From positions 9,702,607-9,766,606 of the forward strand of contig OY783194.1 of NCBI GenBank assembly GCA_963678675.1: a stretch of DNA of 64,000 nucleotides. Direction: 5' to 3'. Of this stretch, positions 43,481-54,675 are shown in pieces. A model generated the notes under the pieces. That model was not told the DNA's origin and ran no database searches. It saw only the letters and a program-made list of their open reading frames with translations. The DNA is from Xiphydria camelus (Eukaryota; Arthropoda; Insecta; Hymenoptera; Xiphydriidae). The position numbers and the translations under genes were made by a program. Position 1 is the stretch's first letter; each line of letters begins with the position of its first letter.

Positions 43481-43892
43481 TTCGTCATATAATATCTATG
43501 GGAAAGCAGCGGCAGCAAAGTTGTTCCCCTAATAGTTTCTCCCCCCCCCCCCTATATCTCCGAAACGGTGAGTTGGAAAAAAAAAACAAAGTGATGGTCA
43601 ATCATGGACAAACAAAGGACAAAAGTTCACGCATTTGAATTTTCGAAATTCCGCCATGGGGGTGCTAACTTCAAACAGGTCGGTGCTGCTATATTTGGAA
43701 AAATGCAAATTACGGGACTCGGCGGTCTACCTGGGAAGGTCCGGAACGTACCTTTCGGCCAATACGCTTCATTACATCCCATTAAAGCAAATTCCTGTCA
43801 ATCGAGGGTGATTTTTTCCTGCAGTTGTTTTCAAGATGTCAAAAAAAAGCGTTTAAAACGAAAGTTTCGTTCATGCTGCTAGCCACATCCGC

Positions 43893-44015
43893 CTATGCCT
43901 TTTCCACAACATCTTTCCTCGAATATTCAGGTAGTTTATAATTACATAAACACGGATACTTTTCAACCGCTTCAACAAGCTTCATACAGAATTCTTGTTC
44001 GCCGGTTTTCGCCAT
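43893..44015 (-). pseudogene. MADF-domain N-terminal fragment
   Basis: ATG at 44015. The frame reads MAKTGEQEFCMKLVEAVEKY then PCLCNYKLPEYSRKDVVEKA and TAG at 43893-43895, where MADF proteins normally have Trp. Frame continues briefly without recognisable content. A second, separate Harbinger accessory-gene remnant. Confidence 0.5.
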
Positions 44016-44067
44016 TTTTTTCTAATAAATATTAACATAAAAATCCAACATCTACGACGACATTTCT

Positions 44068-44372
44068 AAATAGCTGCCCATACACACAGAATTGTCGGTT
44101 TATCTTGTCGGTGAACGAAGGGCCTAAATAGCGCTTTCGCTTAGATAAGGATGATATTAAGCGGTACGAACCGACATTCCGTCTGTTGTGCTAAACCGCA
44201 TATTAGTGGACGGCGGAAGTTTTTCCCGTCGGTCTGGACTGACGGGTAAGTCTGATAGTTCGATCTGGCGCGTGGCGCGCCCACTAACTGAAAGGTAAAA
44301 CTGCCGGTTTGAATCGCGCCGTTCCAAACCGACAGTTCGAACTCTGTGTGTATGAGCACCTATTAAATCAAC
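44068..44372. mobile_element. inverted-repeat fragment (MITE-like)
   Basis: CATACACACAGAATTGTCGG near the left and, inverted, CATACACACAGAGTTCGAACTGTCGG near the right. An internal GAAGGGCCTAAA end (44118-44129) resembles a Harbinger-type terminus. Confidence 0.45.
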
Positions 44373-44720
44373 CAAGTTTTGAACTCATAGTATCGCGCTG
44401 CTTCACTTGCCAGATCGGACGGCGTATCGTGTTTCCCATTTTACACGGCAGTACCTACTCTCTCAATACATGTGTATGTTCTTTCTGGCTTCAAAAGAAA
44501 CGCGGCGAAAAATTGACGGCAGTCTTCGACGAAGACGATGCGACGAATGCGACAATCCCGGGACGACCGATGATGGAGCGAGCAAGGCAGCCACCTATTC
44601 CTAGAATAAGTGCGTCGCAGCATCTGTATGGTGGTTTCAGGCTGTATTGAAAAATATAGAAAAACTTTTTCTAAAGAAGAAAGAGAAGAAGAAAAGCGTA
44701 AAACCCGAGAAAGGGTAGCT
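44373..44720. other. no gene supported
   Basis: Overlapping ORFs on both strands here (e.g. 44309-44650) have some composition bias but no recognisable domain. Confidence 0.3.
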
Positions 44721-44778
44721 TTAACCCTTAACTGGTGAGGTGCGGTCTCACAGCCGGCGCACGAGATAAAGATGTGAT
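44721..44778. mobile_element. piggyBac-type terminus, left
   Basis: TTAA then CCCTTAACTGGTGAGGTGC and GTCTCACAGCCGGCGCACG. The reverse complement of the same ~50 bp stands at 56604-56658. A shorter relative is at 13160-13192. Confidence 0.7.
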
Positions 44779-44825
44779 TTACTGGCATTTGAAATTTTTG
44801 ATTTATTTATTTGACTGATTTATTT

Positions 44826-45440
44826 ACATTTGAAATCAATTAAGATCGCCATGTTCAAGATTTATATATAAAAAGAAAAAGGCATCATTTGAAAGGAAAA
44901 TTATTGTAAATCAAGTTACTAAAAAATTCGACTAAAGAATTTATAAAAAAAATTTAATAAAAAAGAACTTGCCGCGTTTAAGTTTTCATCTTTTGTCCAC
45001 TATACCGAATAATTGGTAGTGCTTGGACGGTCCTAGAGTAATTCATAAATTGCACTGCCGAAGTCAAATTCAGAGAAATTCAAAAGGCCCCCGCCTGATT
45101 GGTTTCCCGTGCGACATTCGGTATACTGGTGGTATCATATAAGTGTATGAATTTATTTAAAATCATAAGTGCATAAACATCGAGTATAATTCTGTCTGAA
45201 TTTTTTATTTTGAAGGAAAAAACGCGGCAAGTTCTTTTTTATTAAATTTTTTTTATAAATTCTTTAGTCGAATTTTTTAGTAACTTGATTTACAATAATT
45301 TTCCTTTCAAATGATGCCTTTTACTTTTTATATATAAATCTGGAACATGGCGATCTTAATTGATTTCAAATCCTTTTTGGAGAGTATTTTACGTAGGTAT
45401 CAATTTTTGTTAGCACTGAATGAATATGCCGCCTTTTTTT
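44826..45440. mobile_element. foldback element, copy A
   Basis: Arms 44826-45003 and 45222-45371 are inverted copies (GATTTACAATAATTTTCCTTTC in both senses; AACTTGCCGCGTTT at the inner ends). A right-hand extension to about 45440 matches the end of copy B (56970-57645), so the left end of A is truncated. Confidence 0.8.
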
Positions 45441-45658
45441 TACAGAGAATCTGTTTTTGTGGGGGGATTTCATTACTTTTTGGAATTTATTCATGAGGAG
45501 AATACGTACATGTAGAAGAATAGCTTTCTATTACCACAAAATTAAAGTCTCACATTTTATACCGATACGAGCCAATTAATTATAACCACTTACTTACTTT
45601 TGATTTATTCTCGTGATATTTTGAAAGGGATTTATAGACTAGAGAGCCCTTATATTTT
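45441..45658. other. no gene seen
   Basis: Short AT-rich spacer before the USP-like remnant's stop codon. Confidence 0.4.
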
Positions 45659-46092
45659 TCACTTTGCCTTAGTATTTTGGAGAAATAAAACATATACCGC
45701 TTTCGAATTTACAGGCCATCGGATTTTTCTTATATTTTGGTCGTCTACAGAAATCCATGAAGACGTTTTACCTTCAACTCTCTCTCTAAGTATACTCTTC
45801 CAATGACCATGACGAATTGTTTCATCACATGTAAAGATACCACTTATGACAGCATATATGTTGTTACATATATTAACTCGAGACGTTGGAATAGTTTTAC
45901 GAAATCCTTTTGCATGCACCGCTGAAATTTCGCCCTTAGTCATAAATAAATTTAATGTAATTATTACTACATCATTTACAGCTTTAATGCTGACCTTACG
46001 ACTCATTTCAATCCGAGTAGAACATTCATTGCAAATATCATCATAAACATGCCAATGCGAATAAAAATCATCTATTAACTGTTGCAGATCAA
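45659..46092 (-). pseudogene. ubiquitin-specific-protease-like (C19) C-terminal remnant
   Basis: Uninterrupted minus-strand frame of ~144 codons with no clear start, cut on its 5' side by a MITE at 46087. It reads DICNECSTRIEMSRKVSIKA (half of a zinc-finger-like CxxC), AVISGIFTCDETIRHGHW and SSWISVDDQNIRKI, then SKAVYVLFLQ. The order (zinc CxxC, GHY/GHW box, W...DD, Y-x-LF) is that of the USP catalytic C-half; the usual GHY is GHW. USPs remove ubiquitin. It may be a mobile-element gene, since everything around is mobile. Moderate confidence. Confidence 0.5.
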
Positions 46093-46240
46093 GTATTCCG
46101 TTGTGGTGGGGGTCCTGATTGGTCTACTCGCAAAGATGCGTATACGTTTCTTAGCGAGTAGACCAATCAGAACCCCCGCCGCAACTGAATACTTGAACCT
46201 GATTGGTCTCTTCGCTGAGTTGCGTGCACGCAAAGATACG
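46087..46240. mobile_element. MITE of the TGATTGGTCTATTCGC family
   Basis: GATCAAGTATTCCGTTGTGG and inverted GTTCAAGTATTCAGTTGCGG, with CTGATTGGTCTACTCGC repeated in both orientations. It truncates the USP-like frame. Confidence 0.7.
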
Positions 46241-46244
46241 AGTG

Positions 46245-46370
46245 ACTCGAGAAAGGCCCCCCTGATCTCCCGGTGGCTGTCAAATCATGCATGTAACCTC
46301 GAAATCAAGTGTACAAATGATAAGATAATTATTCGGGTTTCTTCGGTGAATTTCCCCAAGTGTTTAAAGT
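46245..46370. repeat. fragment of the GGGAGATC foldback family
   Basis: CCTGATCTCCCGGTGGCTGTCAA and downstream ATAATTATTCGGGT match the arms at 8001-8810 and the copy at 59640. Confidence 0.6.
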
Positions 46371-49300
46371 AGTTACTCCATTATTGTAATCCAATTTTAT
46401 TGTATCCCTTATTTTTCTGCCACGACTTTAATTGTTGATAGTGGATGGATCAGCCAATAAATTTGATTTTTATTCACTATCAACTATCAAAGTCGTGGCA
46501 GAAAAATAAGGGATACAATGGAATTGGATTACAGTAATGTAGTAACTACTTTATTATTATTTTTTCTTTATCGATATAGTCCCTCTTTCGTATTACACTA
46601 TTCCAAGTTCGAATTTATATACCGACCTGTCAAACGTGAAGTGTACATGTACCTCACTTTTATCTCATTAAGTATTACTGCAGACTCTGACGTGTCATCT
46701 CGTACAGGTGCAACCGAAGAGGACCTAGCTCGTGTCCTGTCCGTAAAAAGATGACTCGATGGACATCGGAGAATATCAGACTTGTCACCGAGCGCCTATT
46801 ACCCACGGTACATTTATTGCAATATGCGCTTTTCGTTTCAATTATTCCTGCTTTAAATAACTTTCACTTCTTTCAAAGTATTTACCTTGTACAAACTGTT
46901 CATCGTAGGGGGCAGCGATCAATGGTTATGACTAATCGTAGACAAATTATTCCTGCGATGATATTCCAGTTGCAAAGCATACACTAGCAAGTCAGCTTAC
47001 AGCATCCGATGTTTAGTATCAAATTTACCTCTTTTGGAACATCCATCACCTGAGCATAATCACGAATACGTTAATGTTAATCGCAGAATAGACCGTGAGC
47101 TCGGGCACAGTATCGCAGTAGTAGTTCGGTACACCGAATTTTGCTTTTTAGTTTTAATAGACGAACTTGTCTACGACGAGTCGCTATTATCAATCGCTGC
47201 CACCTACCACGAACAATTCAAAAAAGGTTATTAGCTTGAAAGAAGTAAAAGTTATTTAACGCTGGAATAGTTGAAAGGAGAAACGCGTATTGCAATTAAT
47301 GTACCGTGGGATATAGGCGCTCGATGACAAGTCTGACATTCTCCAATGTCCATCGAGTCATCTTTTTGTGAACAGGACACGAGCTAGATCCTCTTCGGTT
47401 GCACCTGTACGAGATGACAAGTCAAAAAATCATGAGTCTTCATGAAAATCTTCTTACCTACTCGTTCTGCAGTAATACTTAATGAAATAAAAGTGAAGTA
47501 CATGTACACTTCACGTTTGACAGGTCGGTATATAAATTCGAACTTGGGATAGTATAATACGAAAGAGGAAATATATATCGATAAAAAAAAATAATAATAA
47601 AGTAGTTACTACATTACTGTAATCCAATTCCATTGTATCCCTTATTTTTCTGCCGCGACTGATTGTTGATAGTGAATAAAAATTAAATTTATTAGCTGAT
47701 CCATCCACTATCAACAATCAAAGTCGTGGCAGAAAAATAAGGGATACACAATGGAATTGGATTACAATAATGGAGTAACTACTTAATTATTATTTTTTCT
47801 TTATTTATATATTTCCTCTTTCGTATTATACTATCACACAAAAGTTCTAATTTATATACCGACCTGTCAAGCGTGAAATGTACATGTACCTCACTTTTAT
47901 TTCATCTCTTCTTCGCCTCTGGTATAATCATTTACATCCCACAAAGCACGTTTTTGCAGGTAACTTTTCTGTAACATTCCTGCGATATTTTGCAATATTC
48001 GTGAATACTACCGTATGTTAGAAATATATATTTCTTGATAAATTCGCGAATGTTGCAAAATATCATAGAAACATTTCGGAATCATTACATCGAAAGATTT
48101 CCTCGATAAGATTGTACTTGTCAGAGCTGAATTATATGGGGTTTTTATAATTATTTTAGGAAGTCCCAGAAGAATACAGATGCAGCATAATATAGACCTG
48201 TGCTAGAAAGAATAAGGAATAACCTTCGACGAGCATTCGGGCTGTGGCAACAGAGGTTAGAATCAACAGATCATGGTAGGGAGGATATTGAAGGATGAAC
48301 GCACGTCCATGCACTCGAAGCAGCAGATCTAACCCACCGAATAAACTAATGCAGCTGGTTCTTGGAACAACAAGTAGACGATCCCTCGTTCAAAAGAAGC
48401 CCCCTCGGGTTCGCACATGATTTGGAGTCCTTCTGGGTGAAATTCAATAGCAGTACGTTTATTTCTGTAACAAATTATAAATAACACAATTATATTCAGT
48501 ATTTCACTATTTAAAATATACCCAACTTACTCTACATAGAAATTAAGAAACTATATTAATCTGAGTTAACTAATTCTATAGATAATAATGACAGAATTAT
48601 TAAAAGTGATATATTTCATCTTTCGTATTATACTATCACAAGTTCAAATTTATATACCGACCTGTTAAAAGTGAAGTGTACATGTACCTCACTTCTATTC
48701 CATCTTTTCTTCAACTCTGGTGTAACGAACGTCAATGAGGAATCACTGATATCGATTAGGGTTCGAGGGTTATTCCTCATTCTTTCTAGGACAGCATCGA
48801 TATTTTGCTGCACCTGTATTCCTCTGGGACTTCCTAAAATAATTATAAAAACCCTACATAATTCAGCCCTGACAAGTACAATCTTATCGAGCTGTACCTT
48901 ATCGAGGAGATCTTTTGACGTAATGAGACTGAAACGTTTCTATGATGTTTCGCAACATTCTCGAATTTATCGAGAAATATATATTTCTAACATACGGTAG
49001 TGTTCACGATTATTGTAAAATATTGCAGAAATGTTACAGAAAAGTTATGATATTTTGTAATTTCTATCGTTACACTAGAGGCGAAGAAGAGATGAAATAG
49101 AAGTGAGGTACATGTACACTTCACGTTTGACAGGTCGGTATATAAATTGGAACGTGTGATAGTATAATACGAAAGATGAAATATATCATTTGTAATAATT
49201 CTGTCATTAGAATTGGTTAACTCAGATTAATATAGTTTCTTAATTTCTACGTTGAGTAAGTTCGGTATATTTTAAATAGTGAAACTGCAAATGATTATGT

Positions 49301-49631
49301 TATTTACAATTTGTTACAGATCGTATGAGAACCCGAGGGGATTTCTTTCGAACAAGGGATCATCCACTTGTTGTTTCAAGAACCAGTTGCATTAGTTCAT
49401 TCGGCGAGCTGGATCTGCTATCTCGAGTGCATGGACGTGTGCCACTTTAAATGGATATTTTGTAATTTCCACTGTTACATCAGAGGCGAAGAAGAGATGA
49501 AATAGAAGTGAGGTACATGTACACTTCACGTTTGATAGGTTGGTATATAAATTGGAACTTCTGATAGTATAATACGAAAGAGGAAATATATCGATAAAGA
49601 AAAAATAATAATAAAGTAGTTACTACATTAT
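46371..49631. repeat. alternating inverted-repeat array (left part)
   Basis: Palindromic centres at about 46371-46545 and 47605-47790 share GTATCCCTTATTTTTCTGCC and its inverse. Between them, 46520-46960 and 47225-47640 are inverted copies. 47790-48500 runs away from the second centre, and 48600-49631 returns inverted towards a third centre now at 54676-54845. Shared blocks include ACATGTACCTCACTTTTATT and TCTCGTACAGGTGCAACCGA. Non-coding or long-dead; the ATG-initiated MELDYSNVVTTLLLFF ORF may be relict. Confidence 0.75.
49620..49631. repeat. target-site duplication of the 5.0-kb LINE, left
   Basis: TTACTACATTAT, repeated at 54664-54675. Confidence 0.85.
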
Positions 49632-50003
49632 CCCGTGCACCCCACTTACAAAGCCCAATTGACGGGTGTGAGGGGGGGTTGAGCTTCCCCTGCCGGACGC
49701 GTCCCTAGGTGGCGGATAAGGGGAATGGCCAATCTGATCAACGCCCCAGTGGCGCGAAAGGATCGGTTAACGGGAGAGATAAGCACTTCCAATGGTGTAT
49801 AAACCCACCAACGGGAGAGTGAAGGCTCTCGTCGTGGACCAAAAGCTCCCCCCAAACATAAGGTGTGAGCTACCGTGCTGAGATGTGGTATGGCGCAGGG
49901 GGTAAGATGCGTTCCCAAACGGTGCCTCCCAGATACCGGGCGCCCTCTGGGAGTAAATAGCCAAGCCCTGGGTGAACGGACCTCTCCCCAGGTGATACCG
50001 CTT
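49632..50003 (+). promoter_or_regulatory. LINE 5' UTR
   Basis: GC-rich leader starting CCCGTGCACCCCACTTAC. LINE 5' UTRs normally carry an internal promoter; no specific box was identified. Confidence 0.45.
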
Positions 50004-50899
50004 ATGTCTGACATTCGTGGGACAAAAATGGACCTGAATAAAAAAAGAAACGAAACTACGGAACAACCATCTGGGGCGGAAACGAACCAGATGGGGGACG
50101 GAGAATTGGACGGAAGACACAGGGTCGTCAAACAGAGGTTGAGTGGAGCTGCGAGGCGACGACTGAATAAACAGACGCAAGGAGGGGTAAGGACTGAACA
50201 AGTCCGCACAACCCCTGGGACGGCGACAGATGGGGCTAGAGACGGAAGTGGGAGGGGGAATAAGAGATTTAACCCCGAACACCATACGCCTAGCCCCAGC
50301 ACGACACAGACTGAGAAAAAGACTCGGACTGAGACATACGCACAAAAGGCGACAAGAATGTTCAGGTCGGCCCTTGTACCAGAAGGGTACCCTGATAGAC
50401 GACTGACGACGGACGAACTGACAGCGATCAAGAGGCTGCTTAAAGCCCAGATCCTGTCAATACCCGACGGCACAAAGATACCCATCTTTTCGAGGGGATG
50501 TGGGAAAGAGACGGTGCGGCCGTAATAGGGTGCACCGACGAAGAGACTGGGATGTAGCTGAAAAGCCTATTCCCAGAGAACAAGATAGGAAACCTCATCC
50601 TCAACGTGGTCTCGACCGAGGAGCTCCCGAAGCGACACAGGGTAGTAGTCCACGTTGAGGATGAGGAAATGACAGCCTCGGAGGCAGTACAGTTTCTGGC
50701 AAAACAGAATACGGGACTGGTCAAAGAGGACTGGACGATTGTCAAGGGCAGTGAAAGGAAGGGAGCTACTAGCGCCCACTTCGCTGCACTCGTCAATGAT
50801 AAGGCGTTACGGGTCTTAGAAGCCTGTAACTTCAAACCTCACTGCGGGACTCAGAGAGCAACTGTGAAGTTGCTTGAGAAGAACCGCGGTGGGGATTAG
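50004..50899 (+). pseudogene. LINE ORF1, DUF4780-like RNA-binding protein
   Basis: ATG 50004. N-terminal half (to 50525) is polar and basic with LVPEGYPDRRLTTDELTAIK and RLLKAQILSIPDGTKI. A frameshift near 50495-50515 moves to a frame with DGAAVIGCTDEETGM, a TAG at 50555-50557, then LILNVVSTEELPKRHRVVVH and KQNTGLVKEDWTIVKGSE, to TAG 50897-50899. This pattern resembles the DUF4780 domain of insect LINE ORF1 proteins, which package element RNA. Two lesions make it inactive. Confidence 0.65.
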
Positions 50900-50919
50900 G
50901 ACAAAATTGAGAAAGACGG

Positions 50920-53900
50920 GTGAACCCAGATATGGCTCACTCGACACTCAATGTTGTACAAATTAACTTGCATCATAGCAAAAGCGCCTCGGCCATATTG
51001 GTCAAGGAGCTAGCGAAGATGCCCACAGGCATAGCACTAATACAAGAACCGTGGGTGGTAAATGGTGCTATAAGAGGACTTGGAGGAAGCGGGAGCTTAC
51101 TCTTCACGAACTCTGAGGATAAGATTAGAGCCTGCATTCTTGTAAAGGGAGTGCAGGCGGTTTTCATTCCACAACTGAGCTGCGGAGACCTGGCGGTAGC
51201 TAGGGTAAACCTGGCAGACAGGAGTGGAAGCAAACTAGAGTTTATCATAGGGTCAGCGTACTTGTCCTATGACTCAGCAGAACCTCCACCTACAAGGGAA
51301 CTCAAAAACCTAGTAAAAGAGGTGAGGAAAAGGAAGGGTGAACTCCTGGTGGGGTGCGACGCGAACTCCCATCATGTAGGATGGGGGAGCACTAACACCA
51401 ATGCTAGGGGAGAATCCCTTCACGAATACATCCTGGCATCAGATCTTTCTATACTGAACAGGGGAAATGAACCTACCATCATGGACCGAAGGAGACATGA
51501 AGTGCTGGATATTACCCTATGTTCTGCGGGAGTACTGGATTCGGTGGGGGACTGCAGGGTTTCCAAAGAACCTTCAGGATCAGACCACAGCCAGGTGCTC
51601 CTCACGATAAAAGGGCATCGGGAGGGGGCCTCTAAAAGGAACCCTAAAAAGACAGACAGGGATAGGTACGTGAAGGAACTAAAACAGAGGATCCAGGACG
51701 TACCTACCCGGTTCTGCAATAAGAATCAGCTCGAGGTGACGGCCGGACGTTTCGCAGAGGCGCTGAGACTGTCATACGAGGCTTGCAGTGTAGAAAATAT
51801 CCCCAAGGAAACCAAAAAGGTCAACTGGTGGAATAACAAGCTGGCTTCAACTAGAGGTCTGTTAAGGAAAGCTTAGAATAAGGTCAAGAACGCTAAAGAC
51901 CTAACCAAGAAAGAAAAAGCACTGGAGGAGAGAAGATCCCTTCAGAGAAAATATAATAAAGAACTGGCACATGCTAGGAAAACAGGCTGGAGGAAATTCA
52001 GCAGCAGCATTGAGGAGTATGCTGAGGCCTCCAGACTAGTTAAAGTACTGGGGGGAAAGAACAACGCAAATGTGGGTTGTTTAATCAAACCAGACGGACA
52101 ATATACTTGGAGCACGGAGGAAACTCTGGAGCTTCTGCTTGAGGAGCACTTTCCGGGCTTTGGAAGAACGAGAGAATGGAGGCAAGAGAGCAGGTATGGG
52201 CAAAAAGCACCAAACTGGGCTCTTGCTGCTAAAATTGTATACCCTCAGGCGGTTGAATGGGCTGTTAGTACATTCAAACCACTGAAGTCACCAGGTCCAG
52301 ATGGCATCTACCCCCTAATGCTTCAAAGGGGTCTAGAAGTCATAATTGGACTATTAACTAAACTGCTTAGAGCTAGTGTTGCTCTTGGTACAGTTCCAAG
52401 GGTCTGGGGAGAGGCAAGGATTGCCTTCATATCCAAACCCGGAAAAAACGGCTATATTAAGCCAAGAGACTTCAGACCCATAAGCCTAACTTCCTTTGTA
52501 TTGAAAACCTTGGAAAGGCTTATGGATAGACACATTAAGAGTTCATACATAGCCGAACGACCTCTATCCCCTGCACAATATGCCTATAGGGAGGGCAGAT
52601 CCACAGAGACTGCCCTACACCACCTTGTGGCAAGGGTGGGGGAACAGATAGAGGAAGGGGGCTATGCTATGGCACTCTTCATAGACATTGAAGGAGCGTT
52701 TGATCGCACCGGATACAATGTAATAACCGAGGCCATGTCTAGTAGAGGGATACCAGAAACACTAATAGACTGGACTCGGAGCATGTTGGCGAACAGATTG
52801 GTGATCGCCAAGAAAGATGATATAGAGGTAAGGGGGCGACCATCGGGAGGATGTCCGCAGGGAGGGGTTTTATCACCTCTACTGTGGTGCCTCGTAGTGG
52901 ACGAACTCTTAGAACTACTGAGGAGGGAAGGATTCCTGGTCCATGGCTATGCAGATGATGCTGCGGTTGTGGTCAGGGGCAACTTCCTTAGTGTACTAAG
53001 GGACAGAATGAACTGTGCCGTACGAACAGTGGATGAATGATGTAAAAAGACCAATCTCTCGGTGAACCCGGAGAAAGTGTCTGCCATGATATTCACTAGA
53101 AAATACAAGGTGGAGTACCCGGAACCATTAAGGTTCAGGGGGACAAACATCGAGTATGTCAGAACACAAAAATACTTGGGTGTCGTCTTAGACACCAAGT
53201 TGCATTGGAAAGAACTTATCACATGCCAGATCGCGAAGGTATATGCCCCGCTATGGGCATGCAGAAGAGCAATGGGCAGAAACTGGGGCTTTAGTCCCAG
53301 GGTCTGTCTGTGGCTATACAAAATGGTGTTACTGCCAAGATTACTGTATGCAGCAGTGATTTGGTGGCCAAGAGTAGGGAGGATCGAATCAAGAAACCGG
53401 TTGAAAGCCCTTCAGGGCGTGTTCCTGAGGGCTGCAACAGGGGCGATGAGATCCACACCAACTGAGGCCCTAGAGGTGGCACTTGATGTGCTGCCTCTTG
53501 ACCTTTTGATAAGAGAAAGAGCGGAACTCTCTGCATACAGGATGAACTGCCTTGGGGAGCGGACCAGGGCAAGGACAGCACACACCAGACTAGGCGTGCT
53601 TGATCAAGGATCTATGTCCTTGAGACAGGATAAGATAGCCAGGAAATACCAGATCAGGAAGGCCTTTGTGGTCTACCTACCTGAGAGGAATCACTGGGAA
53701 ATTAGTAAGAGGACTCCAGGTCCCACAGTCAGGCACTGGTACACCGATGGGTCGGGGTACGGGGGTCGCTTTGGGGCGGGAGTCTTTGGACCTCAAGAAG
53801 ACCTCAGGGTAAATATCGCCCTGGGAAACAAAGCCACAGTGTTCCAGGCGGAAGTCTTGGCAATAAAACACTGCCTGGAACTACTTGTAGAGCAGCGCAC

Positions 53901-54555
53901 TGCGAACAAGTATATTTATATTTGGTCTGACAGTCAAGCTGCTATAAAAGCACTCCACAAGACAAGCACAAATTCACAGATTGTGTGGGAGACTATGGAA
54001 GTGCTAGAGATTCTAGGGAAAATCAACAAGATTACTCTTGCTTGGGTCCCCGGACACACAGGAGTCCATGGTAACGAGATAGCGGACGTACTGGCGAAAG
54101 AGGGCACCAGAAAGGAGAACCTCATGCCAGTGGGAGTCCCCTTTGCCACGGGCAGGTTAGAGATTAAGAGGAAATTCCACAGGGAGCATTTTCACCGGTG
54201 GACTAATCTAGGAACGGGCAGACAGGCGAGGAATCTAATGCCTCGCCTAGCACAAAAGAGAGCCAGGTTACTAGTGAACATGAACAGGATAAGCCTGAGC
54301 ATTACAATCAGACTATTAACTGGTCACGGAAAATTCAACTCACACTGCAGGAGACTAGGTCTATCGGAAACGGATAGATGTCGGTACTGCAAAGTGGAGA
54401 GGGAAGATGCCCAGCACCTGCTGCTGGAATGTCCAGCACTAGGGGCTTATAGACACCGTCTGATAGGCGAGGCTTTTCCTAGCCTGGAAAGGGCTAGAGA
54501 GCTAGGGGTGGAATGGATATGTGGACTGGCCAAAAAGGCCAAGATGCAAATCTAA
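50920..54555 (+). pseudogene. LINE ORF2: endonuclease, reverse transcriptase, RNase H, CCHC
   Basis: One frame of 1,212 codons with only two stops: TAG at 51874 (codon 319) and TGA at 53038 (codon 707). Endonuclease (APE type): VVQINLHHSKSA, IQEPWVV, GCDANSHHVGWGS, SGSDHSQVLL. RT: AFISKPGKNGYIKPRDFRPI, ALFIDIEGAFDR (A), SGGCPQGGVLSPLLWCLVVD (B), HGYADDAAVVV (C). RNase H: WYTDGSG, SDSQAAIKAL, WVPGHTGVHGNEIAD. C-terminal knuckle C-x2-C-x8-H-x4-C (CRYCKVEREDAQHLLLEC). All catalytic motifs are intact. Starts 20 bp after ORF1. Confidence 0.9.
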
Positions 54556-54663
54556 GGTACACCCCTAATCACAGCGGGGCTACAATAAAACTATTAAGTT
54601 TTCGGTGGCGTTCAGGGATGATTAGCGTCCTAACTGCTTTTATTATTATTATTATTATTATTA
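54556..54663 (+). other. LINE 3' UTR and (TTA)n tail
   Basis: Short UTR followed by eight or more TTA triplets, then the target duplication. Confidence 0.8.
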
Positions 54664-54675
54664 TTACTACATTAT
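54664..54675. repeat. target-site duplication of the 5.0-kb LINE, right
   Basis: TTACTACATTAT, partner of 49620-49631. Confidence 0.85.

Larger units (their letters stand above)
40310..43673. mobile_element. inverted-repeat-flanked element with minisatellite interior
   Basis: TGAAGTTAGCACCCCCATGG at the left and its inverse at the right define terminal repeats of ~200 bp. They continue through GGCGGAATTTCGAAAATTCAA, a poly-G/poly-C run and GGGAACAACTTTGCTGCCG(T/C)CGC. The interior is almost entirely a ~133-bp tandem repeat. No transposase. The ORFs on the plus strand (MDKRRKGVRRLYLE...) are translations of the repeat. Confidence 0.8.
49632..54663 (+). mobile_element. near-full-length non-LTR retrotransposon (R1/LOA/I group)
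   Basis: 5.03 kb with 5' UTR (49632-50003), ORF1, ORF2 with endonuclease, RT and RNase H, a short 3' UTR and a (TTA)n tail (54640-54663). A 12-bp target duplication bounds it. RNase H plus a triplet-repeat tail instead of poly(A) fits I/LOA/R1-type elements. Only a handful of inactivating changes: a young insertion. Confidence 0.9.

Noticed and set aside
40830..43638. Series of 65-130 aa ORFs (MDKRRKGVRRLYLEMDKRC...)
   Set aside because: They are translations of a 133-bp tandem repeat whose length is not divisible by three; start and stop points simply recur with the unit.
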